64,000 bases of DNA from an uncultured Veillonella sp. (GCA_900538355.1 UPXS01000001.1:62001-126000); one strand, 5' to 3'. Counted from the stretch's first letter, positions 17,767-27,674 are shown. A program made the numbers and translations. Notes: generated by a model from the letters alone, not told the origin.

Positions 17767-18465
17767 ATGGCGACAACATGTGGATTAACTGAATTTGTAG
17801 GGACTAGCAAAACTGGTGATACTATAGGTCTCGTAATTGCTAACGTAGATCAACAAGTATTAGATGCGATGAAATTAAAGAAAAAATATCGTTCTATCGG
17901 TATTTTAGGCGCTCGTACTGGTGCAGGCCCACACATTATGGCAGCTGACGAAGCAGTAAAAGCAACAAATACAGAAATCGTTAGCATCGAATTACCTCGT
18001 GATACTAAAGGTGGCGCAGGCCATGGCTCATTAATTATCTTTGGTGGCGATGATGTATCCGATGTAAAACGAGCTATTGAAGTAGCATTGGCTGAAGTGG
18101 AACGCACCTTTGGCGATGTATACGCAAACGATGCTGGACATATTGAACTTCAATATACAGCACGCGCTAGTCATGCGGTAAATGCAGCATTTGGTGCTCC
18201 TGAAGGTAAGGCTTTTGGCCTTATTGTAGGTGCTCCTGCAGCGATTGGCGTAGTTATGGCCGATGTAGCTGTTAAATCTGCGAACGTTGATGTAATCGGT
18301 TATGCATCTCCTTCTGCAGGTACAAGTAATTCTAACGAAGTTATTTTACAGATTTCTGGCGATTCTGGGGCTGTACGACAAGCAGTTATCTCTGCTCGTG
18401 AAGTAGGTAAACAATTGCTTGGTACGATGGGTGACGAACCAGTGAACGGAGCCCCTTCCTATATC
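17767..18465 (+). CDS. pduB': PduB'-type microcompartment shell protein (tandem BMC domains, no N-terminal extension)
   Basis: A shell protein of about 233 residues with two fused BMC domains, which assemble as trimers tiling the microcompartment facets. It starts MATTCGLTEFVGTSKTGDT, matching the start of Salmonella PduB' (the short product of pduB). It lacks the roughly 37-residue extension that links the shell to the enzyme core. GGAGGG ends four bases ahead of the ATG at 17767, and no in-frame upstream start could add the extension. First gene of the operon; stop codon at 18466-18468. Confidence 0.9.
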
Positions 18466-18489
18466 TAATCTGAAAGGATGGTATGCCCT

Positions 18490-20151
18490 ATGAAATCAAA
18501 ACGTTTCGAAGTTTTAAGTCAACGTCCTGTCAATCAGGATGGTTATGTAAAGGAATGGGTAGAGGAAGGTTTTATAGCTATGGAATCTCCTCAAGATCCA
18601 AAGCCTAGCCTCAAAATTGAAGGCGGTCGCATCGTTGAACTCGATGGTAAACGCCGTGAAGATTTTGACCTTATAGATACATTTATTGCAAATTACGGTA
18701 TCGTTCTCGATGGTGCTCAAGAAGCAATGGCAAAAGACTCTAAAGAGATTGCTAATATGATGCTTACCCCTTCAGTACCTCGCGAAGAAATCGTTAAGAT
18801 TTGTAAATCTATTACTCCAGCAAAAATGTTGGAAGTAGTTTCTTGCATGAACGTTGTTGAAATGATGCAATGTATGCAAAAAATGCGTGCTCGTCGTACA
18901 ATGGCTAACCAAGCCCATGTAACGAACGTAAACGATAACCCAGTACAAATCGCAGCGGATGCTGCGGAAGGTGCACTTCGTGGGTTCGCAGAAGAAGAAA
19001 CAACAGTAGCCGTTGCTCGTTATGCACCACTTAATGCGATTAGCTTGCTCGTAGGCTCTCAATGTGGTCGTCCAGGCGTATTGACTCAATGCTCCTTGGA
19101 AGAAGCAACCGAATTAGAACTTGGTATGCGCGGCTTCACAGCTTATGCAGAAACCATTTCCGTATATGGTACAGAAGATGTATTTACCGATGGTGATGAT
19201 ACACCTTGGTCTAAAGGCTTCCTCGCATCTGCCTATGCATCTCGAGGCCTTAAAATGCGCTTTACATCTGGTACAGGTTCTGAAGTACAAATGGGCCAAG
19301 CAGAAGGTAAATCCATGTTGTACCTTGAAATCCGTTGCTTATACATTACAAAAGGCGCCGGCGTACAAGGTATCCAAAATGGTTCTGTAAGCTGTATCGG
19401 TATTCCTGCAGCTGTACCTTCTGGTATCCGTGCTGTATTAGCAGAAAACCTTGTAGCTGCTATGCTCGACCTTGAATGTGCATCGAGTAATGACCAAACA
19501 TTCAGTCACTCTGACTTGCGTAGAACAGCCCGTACATTGATGCAATTTGCACCTGGTACTGACTTCATCTGCTCCGGTTATAGTTCTACACCAAACTATG
19601 ACAACATGTTCGCTGGTTCCAACTGGGATGCAGAGGACTATGATGACTGGACAGTTATCCAACGTGACCTCAAGGTAAATGGTGGTCTTATTCCTGCTCG
19701 CGAAGAAGAAGTTGTAGCAGTTCGTAATAAAGCGGCTCGTGCATTACAAGCGTTGTTCAAAGCTTTAGGCTTACCTCCAATTACAGATCAAGAGGTAGAG
19801 GCTGCTACCTATGCGAATGGCTCTAAAGATATGCCTCCTCGCGATAAGGTTGCAGATATTAAAGCCGCACAAGACTTGTTAAACCGTGGTGTTACAGGCG
19901 TTGACTTCGTAAAAGGTTTAGCTAAAGAAGGTCATCAAGATGTAGCACAAAGTATTTTGAATCTATTAAAACAAAAAATCTCCGGCGATTACTTACAAAC
20001 ATCGGCCATCTTTGACCGTGATTTCAACGTTATCTCCGCGATTAACAATAGAAATGACTATCAAGGTGTTGGCACAGGGTATCGTGTGGAAGGTGAAGAT
20101 TGGGAACGTATTAAAGATATTCCAAACGCCATTGATCCACGGGATATATAA
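18490..20151 (+). CDS. pduC: Propanediol dehydratase, large (alpha) subunit
   Basis: About 553 residues, against 554 in Salmonella. With PduD and PduE this forms the adenosylcobalamin-dependent diol dehydratase that turns 1,2-propanediol into propionaldehyde (glycerol is also accepted by the family). The N-terminus MKSKRFEVLSQRPVNQDGYV is nearly the same as known PduC, which fixes the start at 18490 rather than an ATG four codons earlier. The barrel includes RMFTSGTGSEVQ-like (RFTSGTGSEVQMG) and CSGYSSTPNYDNMF stretches typical of the family. It lies just after pduB' and nine bases ahead of pduD. Confidence 0.96.
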   Translation: MKSKRFEVLSQRPVNQDGYVKEWVEEGFIAMESPQDPKPSLKIEGGRIVELDGKRREDFDLIDTFIANYGIVLDGAQEAMAKDSKEIANMMLTPSVPREEIVKICKSITPAKMLEVVSCMNVVEMMQCMQKMRARRTMANQAHVTNVNDNPVQIAADAAEGALRGFAEEETTVAVARYAPLNAISLLVGSQCGRPGVLTQCSLEEATELELGMRGFTAYAETISVYGTEDVFTDGDDTPWSKGFLASAYASRGLKMRFTSGTGSEVQMGQAEGKSMLYLEIRCLYITKGAGVQGIQNGSVSCIGIPAAVPSGIRAVLAENLVAAMLDLECASSNDQTFSHSDLRRTARTLMQFAPGTDFICSGYSSTPNYDNMFAGSNWDAEDYDDWTVIQRDLKVNGGLIPAREEEVVAVRNKAARALQALFKALGLPPITDQEVEAATYANGSKDMPPRDKVADIKAAQDLLNRGVTGVDFVKGLAKEGHQDVAQSILNLLKQKISGDYLQTSAIFDRDFNVISAINNRNDYQGVGTGYRVEGEDWERIKDIPNAIDPRDI

Positions 20152-20163
20152 GGAGGTGTCATG

Positions 20164-20847
20164 ATGGCTGAAATTAACAGAGATGTATTACGCTCTATTA
20201 TCCTAGATGTTTTACAAGAAATGGGTGGTGTTCATGAGGCACCGCAATTTAAGGCTAATGTTGGTGAAAGTACAGCACCTAGACATGAAGACCCAACTGG
20301 TGACGATAGCTGGCTACAAACTGGTGGCCCTGCACAACCTGGCACTAGCGCAGATGAAGTAGTGATTGCTGTAGGCCCTGCCTTTGGTCGCAGTCAACGA
20401 CAAACCATCGTTGGTGTGCCGCATCAAGAGGTAATTCGTCAATTAGTAGCTGGTATCGAAGAAGAAGGCTTAAAAGCTCGTGTGATCCGCGTATACCGTT
20501 CCTCTGACGTAGCAGCTGTAGCCGTTGAAGGTGATTCTATTTCTGGATCCGGTGTATGTATCGGTATTCAATCTAAAGGTACAACCTTGATTCACCAACG
20601 GGACTTACAACCACTTTCAAACTTGGAATTATTCCCTCAAGCACCGCTATTAACAGCTGAAACATACCGCGCTATTGGTAAAAATGCTGCTAAATACGCT
20701 AAGGGCGAATCCCCAACACCAGTACCAACATTGAACGATCAAATGGCTCGTCCAAAATACCAAGCATTGTCTGCGTTACTTCACATCAAGGAAACTAAGC
20801 ATGTAGTAAAAGGTAAGCCAGCTGATGAAGTTCGTGTCACTGTATAA
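20164..20847 (+). CDS. pduD: Propanediol dehydratase, medium (beta) subunit
   Basis: About 227 residues. The N-terminus MAEINRDVLRSIILDVLQEM is an amphipathic helix of the encapsulation-peptide type that draws the dehydratase into the shell. It is followed by a flexible linker to about residue 55, then the cofactor-binding domain. An AGGAGG site ends four bases before a doubled ATG; the second (20164) has better spacing and is used here. The same N-terminal pattern recurs in the small protein at 28612. It sits between pduC and pduE with very short gaps. Confidence 0.95.
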   Translation: MAEINRDVLRSIILDVLQEMGGVHEAPQFKANVGESTAPRHEDPTGDDSWLQTGGPAQPGTSADEVVIAVGPAFGRSQRQTIVGVPHQEVIRQLVAGIEEEGLKARVIRVYRSSDVAAVAVEGDSISGSGVCIGIQSKGTTLIHQRDLQPLSNLELFPQAPLLTAETYRAIGKNAAKYAKGESPTPVPTLNDQMARPKYQALSALLHIKETKHVVKGKPADEVRVTV

Positions 20848-20858
20848 GGAGGTTTACT

Positions 20859-21389
20859 ATGGCTAACGAATTAGAAGCCTTAATTCGGCAGATCGTATCT
20901 GAAATAGAAGGGGCGAAAGGCAGTACAACACAGTACTCTACGCCTCATACACCATCTACAACAAATACAGTAGATAGAGTGGTTACAATCGAAGATTATC
21001 CGATTGCTAAAAAACATCCAGAATGGATTGATCTTGGTCAAGGCCGTGACTTGAGCCATATTACGATGGATAACGTAATGGCAGGTCACATCACAATGGA
21101 TGATTTGAAAATTTCTCCATCCATTTTGAAAGCTCAAGGTCAAATCGCTAAGGCTGGGGGCCGTGATCAAATTGAACTTAACTTCTCCCGCGCCGCAGAA
21201 ATGACGAAAGTTAGCGATAAACGCTTACTTGAAATGTATAATGCACTTCGTCCATATCGTTCTTCTAAACAAGAACTTTTGGATATTGCTAGCGAACTTG
21301 ATGGTCTAGGTGCTCCAATTTGTGCAAACTTTGTACGAGAAGCGGCAGAAAACTATGAACGCCGTAAAAAACTGAAAGGTGATAATTAA
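20859..21389 (+). CDS. pduE: Propanediol dehydratase, small (gamma) subunit
   Basis: A 176-residue subunit. The start MANELEALIRQIVSEIEGAK is also an encapsulation-like amphipathic helix. The body (DYPIAKKHPEWIDLGQGRDL and ADKRLLEMYNALRPYRSSK-like segments) matches PduE. TAAGGAGG precedes the ATG. It completes the dehydratase heterotrimer. Confidence 0.95.
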   Translation: MANELEALIRQIVSEIEGAKGSTTQYSTPHTPSTTNTVDRVVTIEDYPIAKKHPEWIDLGQGRDLSHITMDNVMAGHITMDDLKISPSILKAQGQIAKAGGRDQIELNFSRAAEMTKVSDKRLLEMYNALRPYRSSKQELLDIASELDGLGAPICANFVREAAENYERRKKLKGDN

Positions 21390-21407
21390 CCTATAGGAGA
21401 TGTCATT

Positions 21408-23234
21408 ATGAAACGAATTGTTGGCATCGATATCGGAAATTCTACAACAGAGGCGGCCTTGGCCGAAATTCATAGCAATGGAGAGGTAAAGTTCTTATCT
21501 TCTGCTATTGCTAACACCACTGGTATTAAGGGAACGCGCGAAAATATCGTGGGTCTCATGGATGCCCTCAAGTCGCTAATCAAGTCTGCTAATCTTACAC
21601 TACGAGACATTGACTTAATTCGCATTAATGAGGCTACACCAGTTATTGGCGATGTGGCTATGGAAACGATTACTGAAACCATAATTACAGAATCGACCAT
21701 GATAGGTCACAATCCTAAAACACCAGGTGGTTTAGGACTTGGCGTAGGCTATACAGTTCCTATTGAACAACTCATCGACAAGCCGCAAGATAAGCCATAC
21801 ATCGTGGTAGCTCCTAAAATTATCGATTTTGAATTGGTAGCACAGCTTATCAATGCGTACTGTCAACGCGGTTATGATATTCGCGCTGCTATTCTTCAAG
21901 CCGATGATGGTGTACTCGTTAATAATCGATTAGATCATAAAATTCCTATCGTAGACGAGGTTGCGTATATCGATAAAATCCCAATGGGAATGCTTTCCGC
22001 TGTAGAGGTTGTAGAGCCGGGGCAAGTGGTATCACAATTATCTAATCCTTATGGTATTGCCACTGTATTTGAGCTTTCACCAGAGGAAACAAAGAATATT
22101 GTACCCATTGCTAGAGCCCTCATCGGGAACCGCTCTGCAGTAGTTATTAAAACGCCTGCAGGGGACGTTAAAGAACGGGTAATACCAGCAGGATCCATCA
22201 TTGTTATGGGAAATGACCGAACTGTATCCGTCGATGTATCTGCAGGGGCAGAGAAAATCATGGAAACTCTTGAATCCGTTCATCCTATTGAGGATATCAG
22301 CGGGGAAGCCGGTACGAATGTAGGTGGCATGCTTGAAAAGGTTCGCCTCACAATGGCGCAGTTGACGAATAAATCACCTCAAGATGTATATATTCAAGAT
22401 TTACTAGCTGTAGATGTGGCTGTTCCTATTAATGTGAAAGGCGGCCTTGCAGGTGAGTTCTCTATGGAACAGGCTGTAGGCATTGCCTCTATGGTTAAGT
22501 CAGATCATCTACAAATGGAAATCATTGCAAAGCAGGTAGAAAAAGAGTTAGGAGTTCCTGTTGAAATCGGCGGTGAAGAGGCTGAATCAGCTATCTTAGG
22601 CGCTTTGACTACACCAGGGACAGCAAAACCAATGGCCATACTCGATTTAGGAGCAGGCTCTACCGATGCATCTATCATCAATCAAGAAGGAAAAATTAAG
22701 GCCATTCATCTTGCAGGCGCAGGAAATATGGTAACAATGCTAATCAACTCCGAACTTGGTTTAGAGGATATGCATATTGCGGAAGCTATTAAACGAGATC
22801 CATTGGCTCAAGTACTCAGTGTATATCACATTCGTCACGAAGACGGAACGGTGCAGTTCTTTAATGAACCACTTCCGGCAGCATTGTTTGGCCGCGTTGT
22901 TATTGTCACTCCTGATGGGCTCGTTCCTGTAGAGCGAGATATCCCACTAGAAACGATTAAACGTGTTCGTCAAACAGCAAAGAAACGGGTGTTTGTAACA
23001 AATTCTCTTCGTGCTTTGGCATCTGTTAGTCCTACTCATAATGTGCGAGATATACCATTCGTAGTTATCGTAGGTGGTTCTGCATTAGACTTTGAAATTC
23101 CTCAACTCGTAACCGATGCACTTTCACAATATGCATTAGTAGCCGGTCGAGGCAATATTCGAGGCGTTGAAGGGGCACGTAATGCGGTAGCAACAGGTTT
23201 GGTATTATCCTATGCACAGAAGGGAGGTCTGTGA
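21408..23234 (+). CDS. pduG: Diol dehydratase reactivase, large subunit
   Basis: A 608-residue ATPase of the actin/Hsp70-like fold that releases damaged cobalamin from the dehydratase so it can be replaced. Phosphate-binding segments are visible as GIDIGNSTTEAAL near the start and LDLGAGSTDASI near residue 415. Length and sequence match PduG/DdrA. ATAGGAG precedes the ATG. Its stop overlaps the start of pduH, which points to coupled translation. Confidence 0.95.
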   Translation: MKRIVGIDIGNSTTEAALAEIHSNGEVKFLSSAIANTTGIKGTRENIVGLMDALKSLIKSANLTLRDIDLIRINEATPVIGDVAMETITETIITESTMIGHNPKTPGGLGLGVGYTVPIEQLIDKPQDKPYIVVAPKIIDFELVAQLINAYCQRGYDIRAAILQADDGVLVNNRLDHKIPIVDEVAYIDKIPMGMLSAVEVVEPGQVVSQLSNPYGIATVFELSPEETKNIVPIARALIGNRSAVVIKTPAGDVKERVIPAGSIIVMGNDRTVSVDVSAGAEKIMETLESVHPIEDISGEAGTNVGGMLEKVRLTMAQLTNKSPQDVYIQDLLAVDVAVPINVKGGLAGEFSMEQAVGIASMVKSDHLQMEIIAKQVEKELGVPVEIGGEEAESAILGALTTPGTAKPMAILDLGAGSTDASIINQEGKIKAIHLAGAGNMVTMLINSELGLEDMHIAEAIKRDPLAQVLSVYHIRHEDGTVQFFNEPLPAALFGRVVIVTPDGLVPVERDIPLETIKRVRQTAKKRVFVTNSLRALASVSPTHNVRDIPFVVIVGGSALDFEIPQLVTDALSQYALVAGRGNIRGVEGARNAVATGLVLSYAQKGGL

Positions 23235-23605
23235 TGGATCAAAGTATCATCAGCAAGCCAACCATATTGCTGTATGCTACACAGCATATCAGTGAGGAGG
23301 TACTAAAACCCGTTCTACATGGTATTGAAGAGGAAGGTCTACCAGTTGTCATTGAGTCCCACAGTGGTACGCATATGGCATTGGCTGATCTAGCATCTCG
23401 TAATTCCGCTTTATCTGTAGGTATAGGCGTTGATGAACAGGCTATTGTATTGACCTATAAAAATATACCAGCTCATCAATTTATCTACCGACTAAGTGGT
23501 TACAGTCAATATCCAGATAGCTTACGCACCTTAGGTGTCAATGCAGCTCGCCTTGTAAAAGGAAATCCTTTCGTTTCTGATGAACGATTGGAAGTGGCCT
23601 TTTAA
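23234..23605 (+). CDS. pduH: Diol dehydratase reactivase, small subunit
   Basis: A 123-residue partner of PduG. It starts at ATG 23234, overlapping the pduG stop by one base (TGATG), with GGGAGG six bases ahead; a GTG one codon earlier is an alternative. The segment FIYRLSGYSQYPDSLRTLG plus NAARLVKGNPF matches PduH/DdrB. Confidence 0.93.
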   Translation: MDQSIISKPTILLYATQHISEEVLKPVLHGIEEEGLPVVIESHSGTHMALADLASRNSALSVGIGVDEQAIVLTYKNIPAHQFIYRLSGYSQYPDSLRTLGVNAARLVKGNPFVSDERLEVAF

Positions 23606-23632
23606 ATACAACTAACTTGAGAGGTGGTGCAT

Positions 23633-24679
23633 ATGGCTATTTATACGAAAACCGGTGATGCAGGTACAACGGCCCTTTTTGATGGCACACGGGTACCTAA
23701 AAATTCACTTCGTGTGGACACATATGGAACCTTTGATGAATTAAATGCACAGGTTAGTGTATGTGAGAAATTAGTCGTCTCACCAGACAATAAACATGTG
23801 CTTCACACATTACAACATCAGCTCTTCCGTTTATGTGCGGAGGTAGCAACACCTCATGTAGAAAATCTTAGTGAAAGTAGCAATTTGATTTCACAACAAG
23901 ATATTAGCGATTTGGAACGTTTAATCGATGACTATACAAAGCGATTGCCCCGGCAACATAGCTTTATATTAAGCGGAAATTATCTATCTGCTGCAGAGCT
24001 ACATGTGGCTCGTACAATCTGTCGTCGCGGTGAACGATTACTCATTAGTTTAGGTGCGGTAGAACCAATTCGCGATGAGGTTCGTAAATTTATTAATCGA
24101 CTATCTGATGCTCTGTATATCATGGCTCGCATGGAAGACTATATACAATTTGTAGAAACAATTGTAGAACGCGTTGCAGAACGTGTATCAACTAGTCCTG
24201 CGGAAATACGAACAGACAAGAATCAAGGCATAGGTAATATAGAGCATACTGCTGAAAATGGAGTTAAAGATATGACAACTGGAACAGAGTTAGAACATAT
24301 TATGACGAAGCTTTCACAAGCGGCAATGGACTACGCTCAGTCCATAGGCGTACCTATCGTTGTATCTATAGTAGATGCAAACGGTGTATTAATGTATTTC
24401 CAACGTATGTCAGATGCATTGCTCATCAGTAACGACATCGCTCAGGCAAAGGCGTACACCGCAGTGGCTCTCAAAGCCGCAACTCATGAAATACATCCAA
24501 GCGCACAGCCTGATGGCGATCTATTCAACATAGAATCCATGGTAAACCGTAAAATTTGCACCTTTGGTGGAGGATATCCAATCATCATCAATGGAAAGAT
24601 TGTGGGAGGACTTGGCATTAGTGGTGGTACCGTGGCACAAGATATGGACATTGCATCTCACGCATTACAATCTTTGTAG
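23633..24679 (+). CDS. pduO: PduO-type cob(I)alamin adenosyltransferase fused to an HbpS/GlcG-like domain
   Basis: A 348-residue two-domain protein. Residues 1-175 are a PduO-type ATP:cob(I)alamin adenosyltransferase, with the ATP-binding YTKTGDAGTTALFDG and the catalytic RTICRRGER plus NRLSDALYIMAR. Residues about 212-348 are an HbpS/GlcG-like (DUF336) domain (AAMDYAQSIGVPIVVSIVDA and GGGYPIIINGKIVGGLGISG), known in PduO to bind haem or cobalamin. It remakes the coenzyme for PduCDE. The ATG at 23633, with GAGGTGG ahead, is preferred over an upstream GTG. Confidence 0.95.
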   Translation: MAIYTKTGDAGTTALFDGTRVPKNSLRVDTYGTFDELNAQVSVCEKLVVSPDNKHVLHTLQHQLFRLCAEVATPHVENLSESSNLISQQDISDLERLIDDYTKRLPRQHSFILSGNYLSAAELHVARTICRRGERLLISLGAVEPIRDEVRKFINRLSDALYIMARMEDYIQFVETIVERVAERVSTSPAEIRTDKNQGIGNIEHTAENGVKDMTTGTELEHIMTKLSQAAMDYAQSIGVPIVVSIVDANGVLMYFQRMSDALLISNDIAQAKAYTAVALKAATHEIHPSAQPDGDLFNIESMVNRKICTFGGGYPIIINGKIVGGLGISGGTVAQDMDIASHALQSL

Positions 24680-24697
24680 ATTTATGAGGTGAAAACA

Positions 24698-25420
24698 ATG
24701 GACGTAACGCAAATGTATATTAGTGAGTTTGTTGGTACTGCCGTTTTAATTGCATTTGGTAACAGTACAAATGCATCAATTTTATTAAAGAAAACCATCG
24801 TTAGTATCTTTGGTACTAATTGGTTACACATTATTTTTGGATGGGCCTTTGCCGTATCCTTTGGTGTGTATGTGGGGATTACACTTGGTGGTCCTGGACA
24901 TTTGAACCCAGCAGTTACCTTTGCCCTTGCCGTTGCTGGTATATTCCCTTGGGATCAAGTCATTCCAATGTCTATAGCGCAAATTGCAGGTGGTTTTACA
25001 GGCGCTGCCATTGCTGCACTTTTCTATTATCCACACTTTAAAGTAACAGGTCCTGACGAAGGGAACTGCGTAGGGATTTTTGCAACAGGTCCAGCAATCG
25101 ATAATAAACCGTTCAATTTGATGTCCGAAATTATAGCTACGTTTATGTTTATGCTAGCTATTCTCTGCTTAGGTAAAATGGCTGATGGTTTAGCACCTAT
25201 GGTCATCGGTATCTTGGTAGCATCCATAGGTATGTCCTTTGGTGCAACTACTGGATATGCGTTAAATCCAGCGCGTGACTTTGGTCCACGGTTAGCATAT
25301 TTCTTATTACCGATTCCTAATAAGGGAACTGCAAACTGGCAATATGCGTGGGTACCATTTATTGGTCCTTTGATTGGGGCGGGCTTGGCCGTATTATTCT
25401 TCAAACTAGTGGCACCATAA
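24698..25420 (+). CDS. pduF: Aquaglyceroporin-type propanediol facilitator
   Basis: A 240-residue MIP-family channel with six membrane segments and both NPA pore motifs, HLNPAVTFAL and ALNPARDFGPR. The Asp-Arg after the second motif is typical of glycerol facilitators rather than pure water channels. It would let 1,2-propanediol enter the cell. TGAGGTG precedes the ATG at 24698. In Salmonella pduF stands apart next to pocR; here it is embedded in the operon. Confidence 0.92.
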   Translation: MDVTQMYISEFVGTAVLIAFGNSTNASILLKKTIVSIFGTNWLHIIFGWAFAVSFGVYVGITLGGPGHLNPAVTFALAVAGIFPWDQVIPMSIAQIAGGFTGAAIAALFYYPHFKVTGPDEGNCVGIFATGPAIDNKPFNLMSEIIATFMFMLAILCLGKMADGLAPMVIGILVASIGMSFGATTGYALNPARDFGPRLAYFLLPIPNKGTANWQYAWVPFIGPLIGAGLAVLFFKLVAP

Positions 25421-25505
25421 ATTGTGGACCATGAAGGATAAAGTTAATAATACGGAACCTAGTTGTATATGTTGAATTAACAGTTTTGAATTAGGAGGAG
25501 ATTAT

Positions 25506-25868
25506 ATGGCCTTTCAAGAGGTAATTGATGCAAAACAGCGCATCATACAAGAATTTGTACCCGGAAAGCAGGTTACGATAGCCCATGTTATTGCCAATCC
25601 TAAGCCAGATCTATTTAGAAAAATGGGACTCGAGGAAAAAGGTAGAAATGCCATTGGGATTCTTACTATAACACCTGGCGAAGGGACCATTATTGCAGCC
25701 GATATTGCAAGTAAATCCGGTGATATCGAAATCGGTTTCATCGATAGATTTTCGGGGGCACTTCTCATAACTGGTGATGTATCTGCTGTTGAATCAGCAT
25801 TGCAAAGTGTTATTGAAGGATTGCAACGCATATTAGGATTCTTCCCAACGGATTTAACAAGATCCTAA
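25506..25868 (+). CDS. pduU: PduU-type shell protein
   Basis: A 120-residue circularly permuted BMC protein. IQEFVPGKQVTIAHVIANP at residues 16-34 is the distinctive PduU start, which forms the small beta-barrel over the hexamer pore. GILTITPGEGTIIAADIAS and GFIDRFSGALLITGDVSAV match as well. AGGAGGAG precedes the ATG. It is followed by its usual partner pduV. Confidence 0.95.
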   Translation: MAFQEVIDAKQRIIQEFVPGKQVTIAHVIANPKPDLFRKMGLEEKGRNAIGILTITPGEGTIIAADIASKSGDIEIGFIDRFSGALLITGDVSAVESALQSVIEGLQRILGFFPTDLTRS

Positions 25869-25881
25869 TGAAAGGGCAATT

Positions 25882-26322
25882 ATGAGTACCGAACAGAAAG
25901 AAAAACGCATCCTTCTCGTAGGGCGCAGCGGATGTGGTAAGACCACATTGGCAGATACGATTACCCATGGCTCTGCAACGTATCATAAGACACAGGCTAT
26001 AACGCGGGTGGGAAACTTCATCGATACCCCTGGGGAATATATGGAAAATCCTAATTACTATCGAGGCATTATCTTGCACGCCTATGATGCGGATTTAGTG
26101 ATTTTCATGATTCCCGCAGGTGATGAAACAACTATATTTCCACCAAGCTTTGGTAACTCCTTAAACCGCGAGGTCATAGGTGTTGTATCCAAGGTAGATA
26201 CTGGAAAAGATGTGGAAGCGCCACGACGTAATCTCAAACTAGCGGGAGCCACTAAGATTTTTGAAATATCCGTTCACGACGAAGAGTCGTTAGAACAATT
26301 ATGTAACTACATATACGGTTAG
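25882..26322 (+). CDS. pduV: PduV/EutP-type small GTPase-like protein
   Basis: A 146-residue P-loop protein with Walker A GRSGCGKTT near residue 14, a DTPGEY switch motif, and SKVD as the guanine-specificity motif. In Salmonella, PduV sits on the outside of microcompartments through PduU and is linked with their movement in the cell. It starts 13 bases after pduU. Nucleotide hydrolysis itself is inferred from motifs. Confidence 0.92.
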   Translation: MSTEQKEKRILLVGRSGCGKTTLADTITHGSATYHKTQAITRVGNFIDTPGEYMENPNYYRGIILHAYDADLVIFMIPAGDETTIFPPSFGNSLNREVIGVVSKVDTGKDVEAPRRNLKLAGATKIFEISVHDEESLEQLCNYIYG

Positions 26323-26340
26323 TTGAAAGAAGGTTTTTCC

Positions 26341-27348
26341 ATGGACAAAGGTTTTGAAGAACAACTTAATCAATTTATTTTAAATAAGGCGATCATTCCA
26401 AAAAGCTTGGGTCTATGGGAACGATATTTCAAAAAAATGTGTCTTGCTTGGCAGGATATGAAACCTGAGATTCATGCTCAGCATATTATCTTTTCGGCAG
26501 ATAATGGTATTTCCGTAGATGGCCTGATTGGTTATAACTATGAGATTACCCGTAAACAGTCTCAAAATATGATTGATGGTAAAAGTGCAGTTGCTAATTA
26601 CTGTATCTTTAACCATATTCCTTATGAAGTGGTAGATGTAGGCATTGCTTGCCCACAAGGTATTGGGGTCAATCGAAAGGTTGCTCAAGGCACAAAGAAT
26701 ATATTAGATGGTGCTGCTATGAGCGCTGAAGAATTTGACCTGGCGTACCAAGCGGGATATAACCGCGTTGTCTACTATGCAGAATCAGGTGTTAACCTAT
26801 TTTCTTTCGGTGAAATGGGTGTTGGTAATACGACTACTTCAGCAGCTGTTTTGAGTGGTCTTACAAAACTAGACCCACGGATAACTGTAGGTCCTGGATC
26901 TGGTCCTGATGAAGAGGCGTACATGAATCAAAAACGAGAATTTGTACGTACTGCACTATCTCATCATAAGGGACACTTAAACAGTCCAAAAGAGGTAATC
27001 AGCCGTGTAGGTGGCTTTGATATAGCCGCTATTACAGGCGCTATGGTAGCTTGTACAGACCTACATATTCCATTTGTAATCGATGGATATATTACAGCAG
27101 TTGCAATGGCTTGTGCTACTCAAATGAATGGAGACGCTCCATTATATGGCATTCCATCTCATTATTCTCGTGAGGTAGGGATGGCCGCAGCATTGGCTTA
27201 TGCAAATATTCGTCTTGATGAAGTTCCAATCCATGGGCAAATGGCATTAGGTGAAGGAACTGGTGCAGTATTAATGGTACAACTACTTAAAACAGCACAC
27301 TTTGCCTTTATGAATATAGGCACTATGGTGGAACTATTAGAAAAATAA
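26341..27348 (+). CDS. cobT: CobT-like phosphoribosyltransferase, copy 2
   Basis: A 335-residue relative of the protein at 12735, about half identical by eye. It has the same altered substrate segments (IPKSLGLWE and SADNGI) and both catalytic glutamates (FGEMGVGNTTT and LGEGTGA). Being inside the pdu operon, it probably supplies the lower ligand for the cobamide used by PduCDE. AAAGAAGG lies eight bases ahead of the ATG at 26341; an upstream TTG directly after pduV is less likely. A CobT-type gene in a pdu operon is unusual compared with Salmonella. Confidence 0.88.
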   Translation: MDKGFEEQLNQFILNKAIIPKSLGLWERYFKKMCLAWQDMKPEIHAQHIIFSADNGISVDGLIGYNYEITRKQSQNMIDGKSAVANYCIFNHIPYEVVDVGIACPQGIGVNRKVAQGTKNILDGAAMSAEEFDLAYQAGYNRVVYYAESGVNLFSFGEMGVGNTTTSAAVLSGLTKLDPRITVGPGSGPDEEAYMNQKREFVRTALSHHKGHLNSPKEVISRVGGFDIAAITGAMVACTDLHIPFVIDGYITAVAMACATQMNGDAPLYGIPSHYSREVGMAAALAYANIRLDEVPIHGQMALGEGTGAVLMVQLLKTAHFAFMNIGTMVELLEK

Positions 27349-27392
27349 ATTTGTAATCTTTGCTCTATGTTTTGTAAAAGGAGAGAAAACAG

Positions 27393-27674
27393 ATGACACA
27401 AGAAGCATTAGGTATGGTGGAAACTAAGGGCCTAGTAGGCGCTATTGAAGCAGCAGATGCAATGCTTAAAGCAGCTAATGTAGAACTCGTAGGCAATGAA
27501 AAAATTGGCTCTGGTCTCGTTACTGTTATGGTTCGCGGTGATGTAGGTGCTGTAAAAGCTGCTGTAGACGCAGGTGCAGCCGCTGCAGAACGCGTAGGCA
27601 TTGTTATCTCTACTCATGTAATTCCAAGACCACATAAAGATGTAGAAGGTATTTTACCAACAAAGGGTGAATAA
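27393..27674 (+). CDS. pduA: PduA-type hexameric shell protein
   Basis: A 93-residue single-BMC-domain protein (EALGMVETKGLVGAIEAADAM and VMVRGDVGAVKAAVDAG, ending in HVIPRPHKDVE) that forms hexagonal facets with a metabolite pore. It is nearly the same as the protein at 29415. AAAAGGAGAG precedes the ATG. Confidence 0.95.
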   Translation: MTQEALGMVETKGLVGAIEAADAMLKAANVELVGNEKIGSGLVTVMVRGDVGAVKAAVDAGAAAAERVGIVISTHVIPRPHKDVEGILPTKGE

